The position numbers and the translations under genes are program-made. 64,000 bases of DNA, taken from Enterobacter asburiae. GTDB lineage: Bacteria > Pseudomonadota > Gammaproteobacteria > Enterobacterales > Enterobacteriaceae. The notes under the pieces were generated by a model, which made no database searches, was not told the origin of the DNA, and saw nothing but the letters and a program-made list of their open reading frames with translations. Of the stretch, positions 1 through 9,872 are shown one piece after another. Position 1 is the first letter of the stretch; every line of letters begins with the position of its first letter. Location: assembly GCF_021440515.1 (NCBI RefSeq), contig NZ_JAKCMV010000049.1, forward strand, positions 62,001 through 126,000, written 5' to 3'.

Positions 1-1193
1 ATGCCGTCGCAGCCGGTGTCGACGCCGGTTGACGCGAGTATCTCCTGCGCATTCGCCGCGCGGGCAATCTCCGGCGGCAGACCGAGCGAGAGCATCTGCG
101 CGATCTTATGCTGGCTCTTTTCATCCCAGCCGAGCTGCGTCACGCCGCACCAGTCACGATCGAAGGCGACCGGCAGCGAATCGTACAGGCGACGGGCGAA
201 GGTGAACGCCGCCGGGAAGAACTGGCTCAGAGCCGGATCCTGGGCGCTTAACAGCGGATAGAGCGCCCCCTGACGGTTGCCGGACGCGCCCGTGGCGGGG
301 GCATCGTCGGCGCAGTAAAGGGTTACCTGCCAGCCGCGATGGACAAGGGCGAGGGAGAGCAGGGCGCTGGCAACGCCGCCGCCGATAATCGCCGCTTCAC
401 GGGAGGCGCTGGCAGTACGGGCAAACCACGGGGTTTGCGCGGGCGTATCCAGCGCGTTTTCCATCACCCCAACCAGCATGTCGCGCTTGCGGCCAAAACC
501 TTTGGTTTTTTGCATGGAAAAGCCCGCTTCCTGCAACCCACGGCGCACGAAGCCTGCCGAGGTAAAGGTCGCAAGCGTCGCCCCAGGACGCGCCAGTCGC
601 GCCATCGCGTTGAAAAGATGCTGGCTCCACATGTCCGGGTTTTTAGCGGGGGCGAAGCCGTCCAGGAACCACGCGTCCACCTTCTGCCGCATCGAATCAT
701 CGAGCTTATCGGTGAGGTCGTTGATATCCCCGAGCCATAAGTCGAGGGTCACGCGCCCGCCGTCCAGCACCAGACGATGGCAGCCGCCGAGTGCGGGCGG
801 CCACTGGGCCTGAAGCTGCTCTGCCCAGGGGGCAAGCTCTGGCCAGCGCTGTTGCGCCAGCTTCAGGTCGTGGGCGGTGAGCGGGAATTTCTCAAAACTG
901 ATGAAATGTAATCGTTGAAGCGTTGCCTCAGGCTGTTGTGCGCAAAAACGATCGAATGCCTGCCAGAGGGTCAGGAAATTCAGGCCGGTGCCAAACCCGC
1001 TTTCACCCACCACGAAAAGGTTGCGCGGATGGTCCGGAAAACGGGCGCTGAGGTGGTTTCCTTCAAGGAAAACATAACGCGTTTCTTCAAGTCCGTTATC
1101 ATTAGAAAAGTAGACATCATCGAAATCTCGGGAAACAGGTGTACCCTCAGCGTTGAATTCGAGGTTGGCGGGTTGTATAGCGTTTTGTTTCAC
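1..1193 (-). CDS. mnmC: Bifunctional tRNA mnm5s2U biosynthesis protein MnmC (partial, C-terminus outside window)
   Basis: Final steps of 5-methylaminomethyl-2-thiouridine formation at the tRNA wobble base: an N-terminal SAM-dependent methyltransferase domain and a C-terminal FAD-dependent oxidoreductase that removes the carboxymethyl group. About 397 residues are visible, read from the reverse strand. The protein begins with GTG at 1193-1191 ([14 protein letters not shown]), followed by the SAM-binding stretch [11 protein letters not shown]. From about residue 260 comes the FAD Rossmann motif [15 protein letters not shown], then [13 protein letters not shown]. The family is about 660 aa, so roughly 260 C-terminal residues lie beyond base 1. 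It is divergent from fabB, with both starts sharing a gap of about 157 bp. Recognition is secure; the GTG start matches the E. coli N-terminus. Confidence 0.95.
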   Translation of the reverse strand, partial: MKQNAIQPANLEFNAEGTPVSRDFDDVYFSNDNGLEETRYVFLEGNHLSARFPDHPRNLFVVGESGFGTGLNFLTLWQAFDRFCAQQPEATLQRLHFISFEKFPLTAHDLKLAQQRWPELAPWAEQLQAQWPPALGGCHRLVLDGGRVTLDLWLGDINDLTDKLDDSMRQKVDAWFLDGFAPAKNPDMWSQHLFNAMARLARPGATLATFTSAGFVRRGLQEAGFSMQKTKGFGRKRDMLVGVMENALDTPAQTPWFARTASASREAAIIGGGVASALLSLALVHRGWQVTLYCADDAPATGASGNRQGALYPLLSAQDPALSQFFPAAFTFARRLYDSLPVAFDRDWCGVTQLGWDEKSQHKIAQMLSLGLPPEIARAANAQEILASTGVDTGCDG

Positions 1194-1268
1194 GTAAGTT
1201 ACTCGTCTGGCAGGCAGTGGCACGATCTTAACGATGTGCGTCCGCTGGTGCAAATTTCCGCAGAAAAT

Positions 1269-1285
1269 CGCTGATCGGACTTGTT
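1269..1285 (+). promoter_or_regulatory. FadR-type operator upstream of fabB
   Basis: The 17-mer CGCTGATCGGACTTGTT keeps the CTG-TC-GAC-GTT skeleton of the FadR consensus AACTGGTCNGACCAGTT. It overlaps the -35 region of the fabB promoter. FadR is a known activator of fabB in E. coli, which fits the location. Confidence 0.6.
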
Positions 1286-1309
1286 CGGCGTACAAGTGTA
1301 CGCTATTGT
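1281..1309 (+). promoter_or_regulatory. fabB sigma-70 promoter
   Basis: -35 TTGTTC (1281-1286) and -10 TATTGT (1304-1309) are separated by 17 bp. The spacer is almost entirely the FabR palindrome and the -35 overlaps the FadR site, an arrangement that fits opposing control by unsaturated fatty acid supply (FabR) and acyl-CoA (FadR). Confidence 0.65.
1287..1304 (+). promoter_or_regulatory. FabR operator
   Basis: GGCGTACAAGTGTACGCT is a near-perfect palindrome matching the FabR operator AGCGTACANNTGTACGCT known at fabA and fabB. It fills the spacer of the fabB promoter, so a bound repressor would block RNA polymerase. Confidence 0.8.
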
Positions 1310-1350
1310 GCGACTCGAAACTTATTTAGTGCGACTTACAGAGGTATTGA

Positions 1351-2568
1351 ATGAAACGTGCAGTGATTACTGGCCTGGGCATTGTTTCCAGCATCGGTAA
1401 TAACCAGCAGGAAGTCCTGGCATCTCTGCGTGAAGGACGCTCCGGGATCACTTTCTCTGAAGAGTTTAAAGATTCAGGTATGCGTAGCCACGTATGGGGT
1501 AACGTCAAACTGGACACCACCGGTTTGATTGACCGTAAAGTGGTTCGTTTCATGAACGATGCCTCTATTTATGCTTACCTCTCCATGCAGGAAGCGATTG
1601 CTGACGCTGGTTTGACCGCTGAGGTTTACCAGAACAACCCGCGTGTAGGCCTGATTGCAGGTTCCGGCGGCTCGTCTAAAGCACAGGTTTTCGGTGCTGA
1701 TGCAATGCGTAGCCCGCGTGGTCTGAAAGCTGTAGGTCCGTACGTTGTGACGAAAGCAATGGGCTCAGCGGTTTCCGCGTGCCTGGCGACGCCGTTCAAA
1801 ATCCACGGCGTGAACTACTCCATCAGCTCCGCCTGTGCGACCTCCGCACACTGTATCGGTAACGCGGTTGAGCAGATCCAGTTGGGTAAACAGGACATCG
1901 TATTTGCTGGCGGCGGCGAAGAGCTGGGCTGGGAAATGGCCTGTGAGTTCGACGCGATGGGCGCACTGTCCACCAAATACAACGAAACCCCGGAAAAAGC
2001 CTCCCGTACCTATGACGCACACCGTGACGGCTTCGTCATCGCTGGCGGCGGCGGTATGGTTGTGGTTGAAGAGCTGGAACACGCTCTGGCACGTGGCGCG
2101 CACATCTACGCTGAGATCGTTGGCTACGGCGCAACCTCTGACGGTGCAGACATGGTTGCTCCATCAGGTGAAGGCGCGGTTCGCTGCATGAAGATGGCGA
2201 TGCAGGGCGTTGATACTCCAATCGACTACCTGAACTCCCACGGCACCTCTACTCCGGTAGGCGACGTGAAAGAGCTGGGCGCAATCTGCGAAGTGTTTGG
2301 CGACAACAGCCCGGCAATCTCTGCAACCAAAGCCATGACCGGTCACTCTCTGGGTGCGGCTGGCGTGCAGGAAGCGATCTACTCTCTGCTGATGCTGGAA
2401 CACGGCTTTATCGCCCCAAGCATCAACGTTGAAGAGCTGGACGAGCAGGCGGCTGGCCTGAACATCGTTACCAAACCAACTGACGCGACGCTGAACACGG
2501 TCATGTCCAACAGCTTCGGTTTTGGCGGCACCAACGCCACGCTGGTGATGCGTAAGCTGAAAGCTTAA
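1351..2568 (+). CDS. fabB: 3-oxoacyl-[ACP] synthase I (beta-ketoacyl-ACP synthase I)
   Basis: Decarboxylative condensation of malonyl-ACP with acyl-ACP. It is the condensing enzyme needed to elongate the cis-3-decenoyl intermediate and so for unsaturated fatty acids; cytoplasmic. The protein is 405 aa against 406 in E. coli: one residue is missing in the loop after GLIAGSGGS. The nucleophile lies in [10 protein letters not shown] (Cys162 here) and the two histidines in [11 protein letters not shown] and [10 protein letters not shown]. The C-terminal [11 protein letters not shown] motif is intact. The start is ATG with GAGG upstream. The gene is monocistronic, between the FadR/FabR promoter and a strong terminator. 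Confidence 0.98.
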   Translation: MKRAVITGLGIVSSIGNNQQEVLASLREGRSGITFSEEFKDSGMRSHVWGNVKLDTTGLIDRKVVRFMNDASIYAYLSMQEAIADAGLTAEVYQNNPRVGLIAGSGGSSKAQVFGADAMRSPRGLKAVGPYVVTKAMGSAVSACLATPFKIHGVNYSISSACATSAHCIGNAVEQIQLGKQDIVFAGGGEELGWEMACEFDAMGALSTKYNETPEKASRTYDAHRDGFVIAGGGGMVVVEELEHALARGAHIYAEIVGYGATSDGADMVAPSGEGAVRCMKMAMQGVDTPIDYLNSHGTSTPVGDVKELGAICEVFGDNSPAISATKAMTGHSLGAAGVQEAIYSLLMLEHGFIAPSINVEELDEQAAGLNIVTKPTDATLNTVMSNSFGFGGTNATLVMRKLKA

Positions 2569-2587
2569 GTTTTTGAATGTATAGTAG

Positions 2588-2614
2588 AAGGGAGCCTGAT
2601 GGCTCCCTTTTTTT
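2588..2614 (+). terminator. Intrinsic terminator of fabB
   Basis: Perfect 9-bp stem AAGGGAGCC/GGCTCCCTT with loop TGAT, followed by a run of seven Ts, 20 bp after the fabB stop and just before yfcJ. Confidence 0.9.
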
Positions 2615-2635
2615 ATGCCTTTATCCGGAGTTTGC

Positions 2636-3814
2636 ATGACTGTCGCTACTTCTGCCGAGAACGCCTCTTCTGCGAATGTCTCGCTGTTTCGTATCGCGTT
2701 TGCGGTATTCCTTACCTACATGACCGTTGGCCTGCCGCTGCCGGTTATTCCGCTGTTTGTGCACCAGGAGCTGGGCTACGGCAACACGCTGGTGGGCGTG
2801 GCGGTGGGGATCCAGTTTCTGGCGACCGTCTTAACGCGCGGCTATGCGGGGCGGCTGGCGGATCAGCACGGCGCGAAACGTTCGGCGCTACAGGGAATGT
2901 TTGCCTGCGCGCTGGCGGGCGGGGCGTGGCTTCTGGCCGCGCTGCTGCCGGTCGATGCTATCTATAAATTTGCACTGCTGATTGTCGGGCGGCTGATTCT
3001 GGGCTTTGGCGAAAGCCAGCTTCTGACCGGGACGCTGACCTGGGGAATGGGGCTGGTTGGCCCGGCACGTTCCGGCAAGGTGATGTCCTGGAACGGGATG
3101 GCGATTTACGGCGCGCTGGCCGCCGGTGCGCCGCTGGGATTGGTGATCCACAGCCACTTTGGGTTTGCCGCCCTTGCCGCAACCACCATGGTGCTGCCGC
3201 TGGTGGCCTGGGCGTTTAACGGCACGGTGCGAAAAGTTCCGGCCCATAAAGGCGAACGTCCGTCGCTGCTGAGCGTGGTGGGTAAAATCTGGCAGCCGGG
3301 CCTGGGTCTGGCGTTACAGGGCGTGGGCTTTGCGGTAATTGGTACGTTTGTGTCGCTCTACTTTATGAGCCGCGGCTGGGCGATGGCGGGCTTTACGCTG
3401 ACCGCGTTCGGCGGCGCGTTTGTGCTGATGCGCGTGCTGTTCGGCTGGATGCCGGATCGCTACGGCGGTGTGAAGGTGGCAGTGGCCTCGCTGGTGATTG
3501 AAACTGCCGGGCTGGTGCTGCTCTGGCAGGCGCCCGTGGCCTCCATCGCGCTACTCGGCGCGGCGCTGACCGGGTGCGGCTGCTCGTTGATCTTCCCGGC
3601 GCTTGGGGTTGAGGTGGTTAAACGCGTACCGCCGCAGGTGCGCGGCACGGCGCTGGGCGGCTACGCCGCGTTTCAGGACATCTCGTACGGGATCACCGGG
3701 CCGCTGGCAGGAGTCTTGGCCACCTCGTTTGGCTATCCGTCGGTCTTTCTCGCCGGTGCGGTTTCCGCGGTCGTGGGGATTGTGGTTACGCTGGTGGCGT
3801 TTCGCAGAGCCTGA
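2636..3814 (+). CDS. yfcJ: Major facilitator superfamily transporter YfcJ
   Basis: A 392-residue inner-membrane protein with about 12 hydrophobic segments, matching E. coli YfcJ in length and position after fabB. The MFS signature between helices 2 and 3 is visible as [11 protein letters not shown] (about residues 68-78), and the second-half counterpart as GWMPDRYGG. The substrate is unknown; the family resembles arabinose/drug efflux pumps. I chose the ATG at 2636 (MTVATSAEN) because GGAG lies about 8 nt upstream; an in-frame ATG at 2615 would start inside the fabB terminator. It converges on flk across a BIME. Confidence 0.88.
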   Translation: MTVATSAENASSANVSLFRIAFAVFLTYMTVGLPLPVIPLFVHQELGYGNTLVGVAVGIQFLATVLTRGYAGRLADQHGAKRSALQGMFACALAGGAWLLAALLPVDAIYKFALLIVGRLILGFGESQLLTGTLTWGMGLVGPARSGKVMSWNGMAIYGALAAGAPLGLVIHSHFGFAALAATTMVLPLVAWAFNGTVRKVPAHKGERPSLLSVVGKIWQPGLGLALQGVGFAVIGTFVSLYFMSRGWAMAGFTLTAFGGAFVLMRVLFGWMPDRYGGVKVAVASLVIETAGLVLLWQAPVASIALLGAALTGCGCSLIFPALGVEVVKRVPPQVRGTALGGYAAFQDISYGITGPLAGVLATSFGYPSVFLAGAVSAVVGIVVTLVAFRRA

Positions 3815-3823
3815 GCCGTTGTT

Positions 3824-3898
3824 GCCGGGTGGCGGCTGCGCCTTACCCGGCCTACGTTTCAAGCTGTTGTAGGCCCGGTAAGCGCAGCGCCACCGGGC
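3824..3898. repeat. BIME (paired REP elements) between yfcJ and flk
   Basis: Two facing REP units: GCCGGGTGGCGGCTGCGCC then TTACCCGGCCTAC, a short spacer, GTAGGCCCGGTAAGCGC and GCCACCGGGC. Placed between convergent 3' ends, as is typical of enterobacterial REPs, where they stabilise 3' ends or bind gyrase/IHF. Confidence 0.9.
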
Positions 3899-3907
3899 AA
3901 AAAAATA

Positions 3908-4915
3908 TCACGCAACCAGCCAGAAAAGCGCCAGCGCAACCATCAGCGCAATAAACATCAATCCCGGTCGCGCAGACAGATTTCTGAAGGTTTCCACAAC
4001 GGGCGCAAACAGCGGGCTGTAGATCGGCTGGATATTGCGCACGTCCGGCACGCCGCCTTCGCGCTCGGCGCGGCGCACGAATATCTGATTGAGCACATCC
4101 TGCACCTGCGCGGTAGTCAGCACCGTCTGCGGCGTTGCCTGCCAGGTCTGCTGCGCGTAATCCCTCACGGCTTCAAACTCATGCGGCTCCAGCGGCTGCT
4201 TAAGCGCCGCCTGCACCGAATGCAGCGTTGGCGCGGTCTGGGTGCTCAGCGTCTGGCGCGCCTGAAGCCACGTCACCAGATGGGTAAACTGTTTGGCCGG
4301 GATCAGCTCGCCCGCCTTCACGCCGGATAACTCCAGCATCGACTGCCAGATCAGTTTGGACGATTCACCCGTTGCTGCCGCAAGCTTAGTCACCATCTGA
4401 TTCAGCGTGTTGTGCTCGGCGGGCAGCAGCGAGCGTTCGGTTGCCGGGCGCTGCTGCGGCTGAGGAATGGCCAGCTGATTGGTCTGAAGCAGCGTCAGCA
4501 CGGTTTTAAGCTGCTCCGGCGTCAGCTGGCTGAGGGCGGTTTGCCCGTACTGCTGGCGAATAAAATCGCTCGCCGCCTGACGGTTATTGCCTTGCCCTAA
4601 CAGCTCGGTCAGCTGGGAGATCATCTGGCGAGTGGTGTGATTCTGCTGCGCGTTATTCAGGCGCTGATTCAGGTTTTGCTCGGCGGCAGGAAAGTGGCGC
4701 GACTGTAACGGCGCGTCGTTCCTTACCCCTAAATCATGCTTCACCCCGGCCCAGACCTCCGCGTTCTGCTGCGAGGTGAGGGCTATCAGGCGCGTGATCA
4801 GACGCTCCAGCACGGTGCGCTGTTGCGTGGAGAGCGGCTGTTCGCCTGCGGCATTGGGGGTAGCGGGGCCTTCACCCGGAGGGCGTGGCGGCGTACCTGA
4901 AATGGGCTGCATCAT
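3908..4915 (-). CDS. flk: Flagella biosynthesis regulator Flk
   Basis: Inner-membrane protein which in Salmonella helps keep late flagellar substrates from being secreted before ring assembly is complete. About 335 aa: a Pro/Gln-rich N-terminus (MMQPISGTPPRPPGEG), a long hydrophilic cytoplasmic region rich in Gln and Leu with the conserved stretch LLPAEHNTLNQMVTKLAAAT, and one C-terminal membrane helix (LMFIALMVALALFWLVA), which makes it tail-anchored. Start options are TTG 4918, ATG 4915 and ATG 4912. The ATG at 4915 has AAGGA six bases upstream and aligns with E. coli MIQPISG. The gene is divergent from pdxB. With lrhA and cheV it is one of three motility-related genes here. Confidence 0.92.
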   Translation of the reverse strand: MMQPISGTPPRPPGEGPATPNAAGEQPLSTQQRTVLERLITRLIALTSQQNAEVWAGVKHDLGVRNDAPLQSRHFPAAEQNLNQRLNNAQQNHTTRQMISQLTELLGQGNNRQAASDFIRQQYGQTALSQLTPEQLKTVLTLLQTNQLAIPQPQQRPATERSLLPAEHNTLNQMVTKLAAATGESSKLIWQSMLELSGVKAGELIPAKQFTHLVTWLQARQTLSTQTAPTLHSVQAALKQPLEPHEFEAVRDYAQQTWQATPQTVLTTAQVQDVLNQIFVRRAEREGGVPDVRNIQPIYSPLFAPVVETFRNLSARPGLMFIALMVALALFWLVA

Positions 4916-4936
4916 CAAAAATCCTTAAAGTCATTA

Positions 4937-4976
4937 CTCGCCGTAAACCAGGTTTTCATATATGCCTGGCGGCGAG
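4937..4976. promoter_or_regulatory. Inverted repeat in the flk-pdxB divergent promoter region
   Basis: Outer arms CTCGCCG/CGGCGAG and inner arms CCAGG/CCTGG form an imperfect palindrome of 40 bp in the 110-bp gap between two divergent genes. It could be an operator or a leader hairpin; I recognise no regulator. Confidence 0.4.
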
Positions 4977-5025
4977 ATTATGGCACACTTGACGGGTTTT
5001 CTTCCTCTCAAACAGGTACTCAGAC

Positions 5026-6162
5026 GTGAAAATCCTCGTTGATGAAAATATGCCTTACGCCCGTGAGCTGTTCAGCCGCCTGGGTGACGTTAAGGCTGTC
5101 CCGGGTCGCCCGATCCCAGTCGATGAACTGGACGATGCCGACGCGCTGATGGTGCGTTCGGTGACCAAAGTAAATGAGGCGCTGCTCGCCGGCAAAGTGG
5201 TTAAATTTGTCGGCACGGCAACGGCCGGGACCGATCATGTGGATGACCACTGGCTCAGTCAGGCGGGGATTGGCTTTTCTGCCGCCCCTGGCTGCAACGC
5301 GATTGCCGTGGTGGAATACGTTTTCTCTTCCCTGCTGATGCTGGCCGAGCGCGACGGTTTTGCCCTGAAAGACCGCACGGTGGGCATCGTCGGCGTGGGC
5401 AACGTAGGCGGACGCCTGCAAAAGCGTCTGGAGGCCCTGGGCATCCGCACGCTGCTGTGCGATCCGCCGCGCAAGGATAAGGGCGATGCGGGCGATTTCC
5501 GCTCCCTCGACGAGCTGGTCGAGCAGTGCGACGTCCTGACCTTCCATACGCCGCTGTTCAAAGACGGCCCGTATAAATCGCTGCACCTGGCCGATGAAGC
5601 CCTGATCCGCCGCCTGAAGGCGGGCACCATCCTGATTAACGCCTGCCGTGGCCCGGTGGTGGACAACGCCGCGCTGCTGAAATGCCTGGAAGAAGGGCTG
5701 ATGCTGAGCGTGGTGCTGGACGTCTGGGAGCCAGAGCCGGATCTTAACGTCGCGCTTCTCAATAAAGTGGACGTCGCTACCGCGCATATCGCCGGGTATA
5801 CCCTGGAAGGGAAGGCGCGCGGCACCACGCAGGTCTTCGAGGCCTACAGCGCGTTTATCGGCAAGCCGCAGCAGGTGGCGCTGGATACGCTGCTGCCCGC
5901 CCCGGAATTTGGCCGCATCACGCTGCACGGCCCGCTCGATCAGGCTACGCTCAAAAGGCTGGTGCATTTAGTGTATGATGTGCGCCGCGATGACGCGCTG
6001 CTGCGAAAAGTGGCGGCTGTTCCGGGTGAGTTTGACAAGCTGCGCAAAAATTATCTTGAGCGTCGCGAATGGTCTTCCCTGTACGTGATGTGCGATGACG
6101 CCGACGCGGCGACGCTGCTGCATCAGCTCGGGTTTAACGCCGTTCATCATCCGGCGCATTAA
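5026..6162 (+). CDS. pdxB: Erythronate-4-phosphate dehydrogenase
   Basis: Second step of the DXP-dependent pyridoxal 5'-phosphate pathway: NAD-linked oxidation of 4-phosphoerythronate to 2-oxo-3-hydroxy-4-phosphobutanoate; cytoplasmic. It belongs to the D-isomer 2-hydroxyacid dehydrogenases. The Rossmann motif GVGNVGGR is at residues 123-130 and the catalytic triad Arg208 (ACRGP), Glu237 (EPEP) and His254 (TAHIAG) is intact. The C-terminal PdxB dimerisation domain runs from about residue 290. At 378 aa it equals the E. coli protein. The start is GTG at 5026, as in E. coli. It is the first gene of the pdxB-usg-truA-dedA-accD cluster. Confidence 0.97.
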   Translation: MKILVDENMPYARELFSRLGDVKAVPGRPIPVDELDDADALMVRSVTKVNEALLAGKVVKFVGTATAGTDHVDDHWLSQAGIGFSAAPGCNAIAVVEYVFSSLLMLAERDGFALKDRTVGIVGVGNVGGRLQKRLEALGIRTLLCDPPRKDKGDAGDFRSLDELVEQCDVLTFHTPLFKDGPYKSLHLADEALIRRLKAGTILINACRGPVVDNAALLKCLEEGLMLSVVLDVWEPEPDLNVALLNKVDVATAHIAGYTLEGKARGTTQVFEAYSAFIGKPQQVALDTLLPAPEFGRITLHGPLDQATLKRLVHLVYDVRRDDALLRKVAAVPGEFDKLRKNYLERREWSSLYVMCDDADAATLLHQLGFNAVHHPAH

Positions 6163-6174
6163 TGTCTTCTTAAT

Positions 6175-6211
6175 GCTCCCTGTCGGACACGCCGGCAGGG
6201 ACGCTTTTTTA
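6175..6211 (+). terminator. Terminator-like hairpin between pdxB and usg
   Basis: Stem TCCCTG-CGG / CCG-CAGGGA with single mismatches and a 5-nt loop, followed by ACGC and six Ts. Because usg follows after 20 bp with no obvious promoter, it probably acts as a partial terminator or attenuator within the operon. Confidence 0.7.
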
Positions 6212-6229
6212 TTTCTGGAGTAAACCACC

Positions 6230-7243
6230 ATGTCTGAAGGCTGGAACATTGCCATTTTGGGCGCCACTGGCGCCGTGGGCGAAGCCCTGCTTGAAACCCT
6301 TGCTGAGCGTCAGTTCCCGGTGGGCGATATTTATGCGCTGGCTCGTAACGAGAGCGCGGGCGAGCATCTGCGTTTTGCCGGTAAATCGGTGATGGTTCAG
6401 GATGCCGCTGAGTTTGACTGGACGCAGGCGCAGCTGGCGTTCTTCGCCGCGGGCGTTGAAGCCTCGGCCTCTTACGCGGAAGAAGCCACTAACGCCGGGT
6501 GCCTGGTCATCGACCTGAGCGGCCTGTTTGCGCTGGAGCCGGACGTGCCGCTGGTGGTGCCGGACGTGAACCCGTTCGTGCTGGCGGACTACCGCAACCG
6601 TAACATTATCGCCGTACCGGACAGCCTGACCAGCCAGCTGCTGACCGCTCTGAAGCCGCTGATCGACGACGGCGGCCTGTCCCGTATCAGCGTCACCAGC
6701 CTGCTCTCCGTATCTGCTCGCGGCAAAAAAGCGGTCGATGCGCTGGCAGGGCAAAGCGCGAAGCTGCTGAACGGTATTCCCGTCGACGAAGATGACTTTT
6801 TTGGCCGCCAGCTGGCGTTCAACATGCTGCCGCTGCTGCCGGATCGCGAAGGCTCAGTGCGTCAGGAGCGCCGCATCGTCGATGAAGTGCGCAAAATCAT
6901 GCAGGACGAAGGCCTGATGATCTCCGCGAGTGTTGTGCAGTCGCCGGTCTTCTACGGCCACGCGCAGATGGTTGGTTTTGAAGCGCTGCGTCCGCTGGCG
7001 GCGGAAGAGGCGCGTGACGCCTTTGGTCGCGGTGAAGATATCGTGCTGTCCGAAGAGAGCGAATTCCCGACGCAGGTAGGCGATGCGACAGGCAACGCGC
7101 ACCTTTCCGTTGGCTGCGTGCGTAACGACTACGGTATGCCGGAGCAGGTGCAGTTCTGGTCGGTTGCCGATAACGTTCGCTTTGGCGGGGCGCTGATGGC
7201 GGTCAAAATCGCCGAAAAACTGGTGCAGGAGTATCTGTACTGA
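6230..7243 (+). CDS. usg: USG-1 protein, aspartate-semialdehyde dehydrogenase homologue
   Basis: 337-aa cytoplasmic protein of the Asd fold. The N-terminal NADP-binding motif [15 protein letters not shown] starts at residue 8. Where true Asd enzymes carry the catalytic cysteine (CPNCST), this protein reads VPDSLT: Ser132 replaces Cys, so the semialdehyde dehydrogenase reaction is unlikely. Its role is not known. It ends in TGATG, the stop overlapping the truA start by one base, which implies translational coupling. E. coli has the same pdxB-usg-truA order. Confidence 0.93.
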   Translation: MSEGWNIAILGATGAVGEALLETLAERQFPVGDIYALARNESAGEHLRFAGKSVMVQDAAEFDWTQAQLAFFAAGVEASASYAEEATNAGCLVIDLSGLFALEPDVPLVVPDVNPFVLADYRNRNIIAVPDSLTSQLLTALKPLIDDGGLSRISVTSLLSVSARGKKAVDALAGQSAKLLNGIPVDEDDFFGRQLAFNMLPLLPDREGSVRQERRIVDEVRKIMQDEGLMISASVVQSPVFYGHAQMVGFEALRPLAAEEARDAFGRGEDIVLSEESEFPTQVGDATGNAHLSVGCVRNDYGMPEQVQFWSVADNVRFGGALMAVKIAEKLVQEYLY

Positions 7244-8055
7244 TGTCAGAAGTGGAACAAAAGCCGGTCCATAGAATTGCCCTCGGCATTGAGTACGACG
7301 GCAGTAAATACTATGGCTGGCAGCGTCAGAACGAGGTGCGCAGCGTCCAGGAAAAGCTGGAGAAAGCGCTCTCTCAGGTGGCGAACGAGCCGATCAACGT
7401 GCTGTGCGCGGGCCGTACCGATGCCGGCGTTCACGGTACGGGGCAGGTGGTGCATTTTGAAACCAACGCCGTGCGTAAAGATGCCGCCTGGACGTTAGGC
7501 GTAAATGCGAATTTGCCTGGAGACATTGCCGTTCGCTGGGTGAAAGCTGTGCCGGATGATTTTCACGCGCGTTTCAGCGCCACCGCGCGCCGCTACCGCT
7601 ACGTCATCTATAACCAGCGCCTGCGCCCGGCGGTACTGGGCCAGGGCGTGACGCATTTTTATGAACCGCTGGATGCAGAGCGTATGCATCGCGCGGCGCA
7701 GTCCCTGCTGGGTGAAAATGACTTTACGTCGTTTCGTGCGGTGCAGTGTCAGTCCCGCACGCCGTGGCGTAACGTCATGCACATTAACGTTAGCCGTCAC
7801 GGCGCGTATGTGGTGGTTGATATCAAAGCCAACGCCTTTGTACATCATATGGTGCGGAATATTGTGGGCAGCCTGATGGAAGTAGGCGCCGGACACCAGC
7901 CGGAGAGCTGGATTGCAGAACTGCTGGCGGCGAAGGACAGAACGCTTGCGGCAGCAACGGCGAAAGCAGAAGGGCTGTATCTGGTATCGGTTGATTATCC
8001 GGAACGCTTCGACCTGCCTAAACCTCCAATGGGTCCGCTGTTTTTAGCGGACTAA
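7243..8055 (+). CDS. truA: tRNA pseudouridine(38-40) synthase
   Basis: Isomerises uridines 38, 39 and 40 of the tRNA anticodon arm to pseudouridine; cytoplasmic, homodimeric. 270 aa. The catalytic aspartate is Asp60 in the family motif [13 protein letters not shown]. Other conserved stretches are [12 protein letters not shown] near the N-terminus and [13 protein letters not shown] in the C-terminal half. The ATG overlaps the usg stop by one base, so no separate ribosome entry is needed. dedA follows after 28 bp. Confidence 0.98.
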   Translation: MSEVEQKPVHRIALGIEYDGSKYYGWQRQNEVRSVQEKLEKALSQVANEPINVLCAGRTDAGVHGTGQVVHFETNAVRKDAAWTLGVNANLPGDIAVRWVKAVPDDFHARFSATARRYRYVIYNQRLRPAVLGQGVTHFYEPLDAERMHRAAQSLLGENDFTSFRAVQCQSRTPWRNVMHINVSRHGAYVVVDIKANAFVHHMVRNIVGSLMEVGAGHQPESWIAELLAAKDRTLAAATAKAEGLYLVSVDYPERFDLPKPPMGPLFLAD

Positions 8056-8083
8056 ACAAAGGTGCAATTAAGGCTTATAACAC

Positions 8084-8743
8084 ATGGACTTAATACGTTT
8101 TCTCATTGATTTCATTTTGCATATTGATGTTCACCTGGCGGAGCTGGTCGCGCAGTACGGCGTCTGGGTCTATGCCATTCTGTTCCTGATCCTGTTCTGC
8201 GAAACCGGGCTGGTGGTCACGCCGTTCCTGCCGGGCGATTCACTGCTGTTTGTGGCCGGGGCGCTCTCCGCGCTGCCGACTAACGATCTCAACGTGCATC
8301 TGATGGTGATGCTGATGATTATTGCGGCGATTGTCGGGGATGCGGTCAACTACACTATCGGGCGCGTGTTCGGCGAGCGATTGTTCAGTAATCCAGATTC
8401 CAGAATTTTCCGCCGCAGCTATTTAGACAAGACCCACGCGTTCTATGAACGTCATGGTGGAAAAACCATTATCCTTGCGCGTTTTGTGCCTATTGTGCGT
8501 ACATTTGCGCCGTTTGTGGCGGGAATGGGGCATATGTCCTATCGTCATTTTGCGCTGTATAACGTTGCCGGCGCCCTGCTGTGGGTTCTGCTGTTTACCT
8601 ATGCAGGCTACCTGTTTGGCGATCTTCCGGTCGTGCAGGAAAACCTTAAGTTGCTGATTGTAGCCATTATTGTGCTTTCAATCCTGCCGGGCGTGATTGA
8701 AATCATTCGTCATAAGCGCGCGGCGGCAAAGCAAGCGAAGTAA
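8084..8743 (+). CDS. dedA: DedA family membrane protein (VTT domain)
   Basis: 219-aa inner-membrane protein of the DedA/VTT family, linked to envelope homeostasis and, for some members, flipping of undecaprenyl phosphate or phospholipids. Visible are an N-terminal amphipathic segment, the reentrant-loop motif [17 protein letters not shown] (about residues 41-57), the [10 protein letters not shown] segment, the conserved [15 protein letters not shown] basic/proline motif and C-terminal helices ending in a lysine/arginine tail. It lies between truA and accD in the pdxB cluster. The exact substrate of this paralogue is not settled. Confidence 0.93.
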   Translation: MDLIRFLIDFILHIDVHLAELVAQYGVWVYAILFLILFCETGLVVTPFLPGDSLLFVAGALSALPTNDLNVHLMVMLMIIAAIVGDAVNYTIGRVFGERLFSNPDSRIFRRSYLDKTHAFYERHGGKTIILARFVPIVRTFAPFVAGMGHMSYRHFALYNVAGALLWVLLFTYAGYLFGDLPVVQENLKLLIVAIIVLSILPGVIEIIRHKRAAAKQAK

Positions 8744-8897
8744 CAGCACATTAGCGGTTCGACCACTTTTTTATCCAAAGTTTCGGGCTGTTATGTTTTA
8801 ATGTGCAACATTCATGGTCTGTTGGAGGCAAAAATGGCATTATTCGCCTCTTATAGCAAAACTGGCATACGACCAGGTTCAGGCAGAAAGGTTATCA

Positions 8898-9803
8898 ATG
8901 AGCTGGATTGAACGAATTAAAAGCAACATTACCCCAACGCGCAAAGCGAGCATTCCTGAAGGGGTATGGACAAAATGTGACAGCTGCGGCCAGGTTCTGT
9001 ATCGCGCTGAGCTGGAACGCAACCTCGAAGTGTGTCCGAAGTGTGACCACCACATGCGTATGTCGGCGCGCAACCGCCTGCATAGCCTGCTGGACGAAGG
9101 TTCTCTGGTAGAACTGGGCAGCGAGCTTGAGCCAAAAGACGTGCTGAAGTTCCGCGACTCCAAAAAATACAAAGATCGTCTGGCCTCTGCACAGAAAGAG
9201 ACCGGCGAGAAAGACGCGCTGATCGTCATGAAAGGCACCCTGCACGAGATGCCGGTTGTGGCTGCCGCGTTTGAGTTTGCCTTTATGGGCGGCTCAATGG
9301 GCTCTGTTGTCGGTGCGCGTTTCGTGCGTGCCGTTGAGCAGGCGCTGGAAGACAACTGTCCGCTGATCTGCTTCTCCGCCTCCGGTGGCGCGCGTATGCA
9401 GGAAGCCCTGATGTCTCTGATGCAGATGGCGAAAACCTCTGCTGCGCTGGCTAAAATGCAGGAACGCGGTCTGCCGTACATCTCTGTACTGACCGACCCA
9501 ACCATGGGTGGCGTATCCGCAAGCTTCGCGATGCTGGGCGATCTGAACATCGCTGAGCCAAAAGCGCTGATCGGCTTTGCCGGTCCACGCGTTATCGAAC
9601 AAACCGTACGTGAAAAGCTGCCGCCGGGCTTCCAGCGCAGTGAGTTCCTCATCGAGAAAGGCGCAATCGACATGATCGTTCGCCGCCCGGAAATGCGCCT
9701 GAAACTGGCAAGCGTCCTGGCGAAGCTGATGAATCTGCCCGCGCCTAACCCGGATGAGCCGCGCGAAGGCGTGGTCGTACCGGATCAGGAACCCGAGGCC
9801 TGA
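8898..9803 (+). CDS. accD: Acetyl-CoA carboxylase, carboxyltransferase subunit beta
   Basis: With AccA forms the A2B2 carboxyltransferase that moves CO2 from carboxybiotin-BCCP to acetyl-CoA, giving malonyl-CoA for fatty acid synthesis. 301 aa, near the 304 of E. coli. The N-terminal zinc ribbon carries Cys27, Cys30, Cys46 and Cys49 (CDSCG/CPKC), which also binds mRNA and DNA in E. coli. The crotonase-type core contains [11 protein letters not shown] and the [11 protein letters not shown] motif. I chose the ATG at 8898 ([10 protein letters not shown]) with AGAAAGG upstream; an in-frame ATG at 8814 would add 28 residues unlike any family member. Confidence 0.97.
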   Translation: MSWIERIKSNITPTRKASIPEGVWTKCDSCGQVLYRAELERNLEVCPKCDHHMRMSARNRLHSLLDEGSLVELGSELEPKDVLKFRDSKKYKDRLASAQKETGEKDALIVMKGTLHEMPVVAAAFEFAFMGGSMGSVVGARFVRAVEQALEDNCPLICFSASGGARMQEALMSLMQMAKTSAALAKMQERGLPYISVLTDPTMGGVSASFAMLGDLNIAEPKALIGFAGPRVIEQTVREKLPPGFQRSEFLIEKGAIDMIVRRPEMRLKLASVLAKLMNLPAPNPDEPREGVVVPDQEPEA

Positions 9804-9810
9804 TAACTGA

Positions 9811-9843
9811 AAAGGGCAGGGCCGGTTGGCGCTGCCCTTTTTC
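9811..9843 (+). terminator. Intrinsic terminator after accD
   Basis: Stem AAAGGGCAG/CTGCCCTTT with a 12-nt GC-rich loop and a T-rich tail. It separates accD from folC, which starts 30 bp further on. Confidence 0.85.
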
Positions 9844-9872
9844 TTTCTAACCGTTAATGACAGCCGGGCATC

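Noticed and set aside
1-1274. Several + strand frames over the first 1.3 kb
   Set aside because: The reverse strand encodes MnmC continuously from 1193 to the window edge; the + frames are overlaps of it.
8814-8897. N-terminal extension of accD
   Set aside because: The extra 28 residues match no AccD, and a proper RBS precedes the ATG at 8898.
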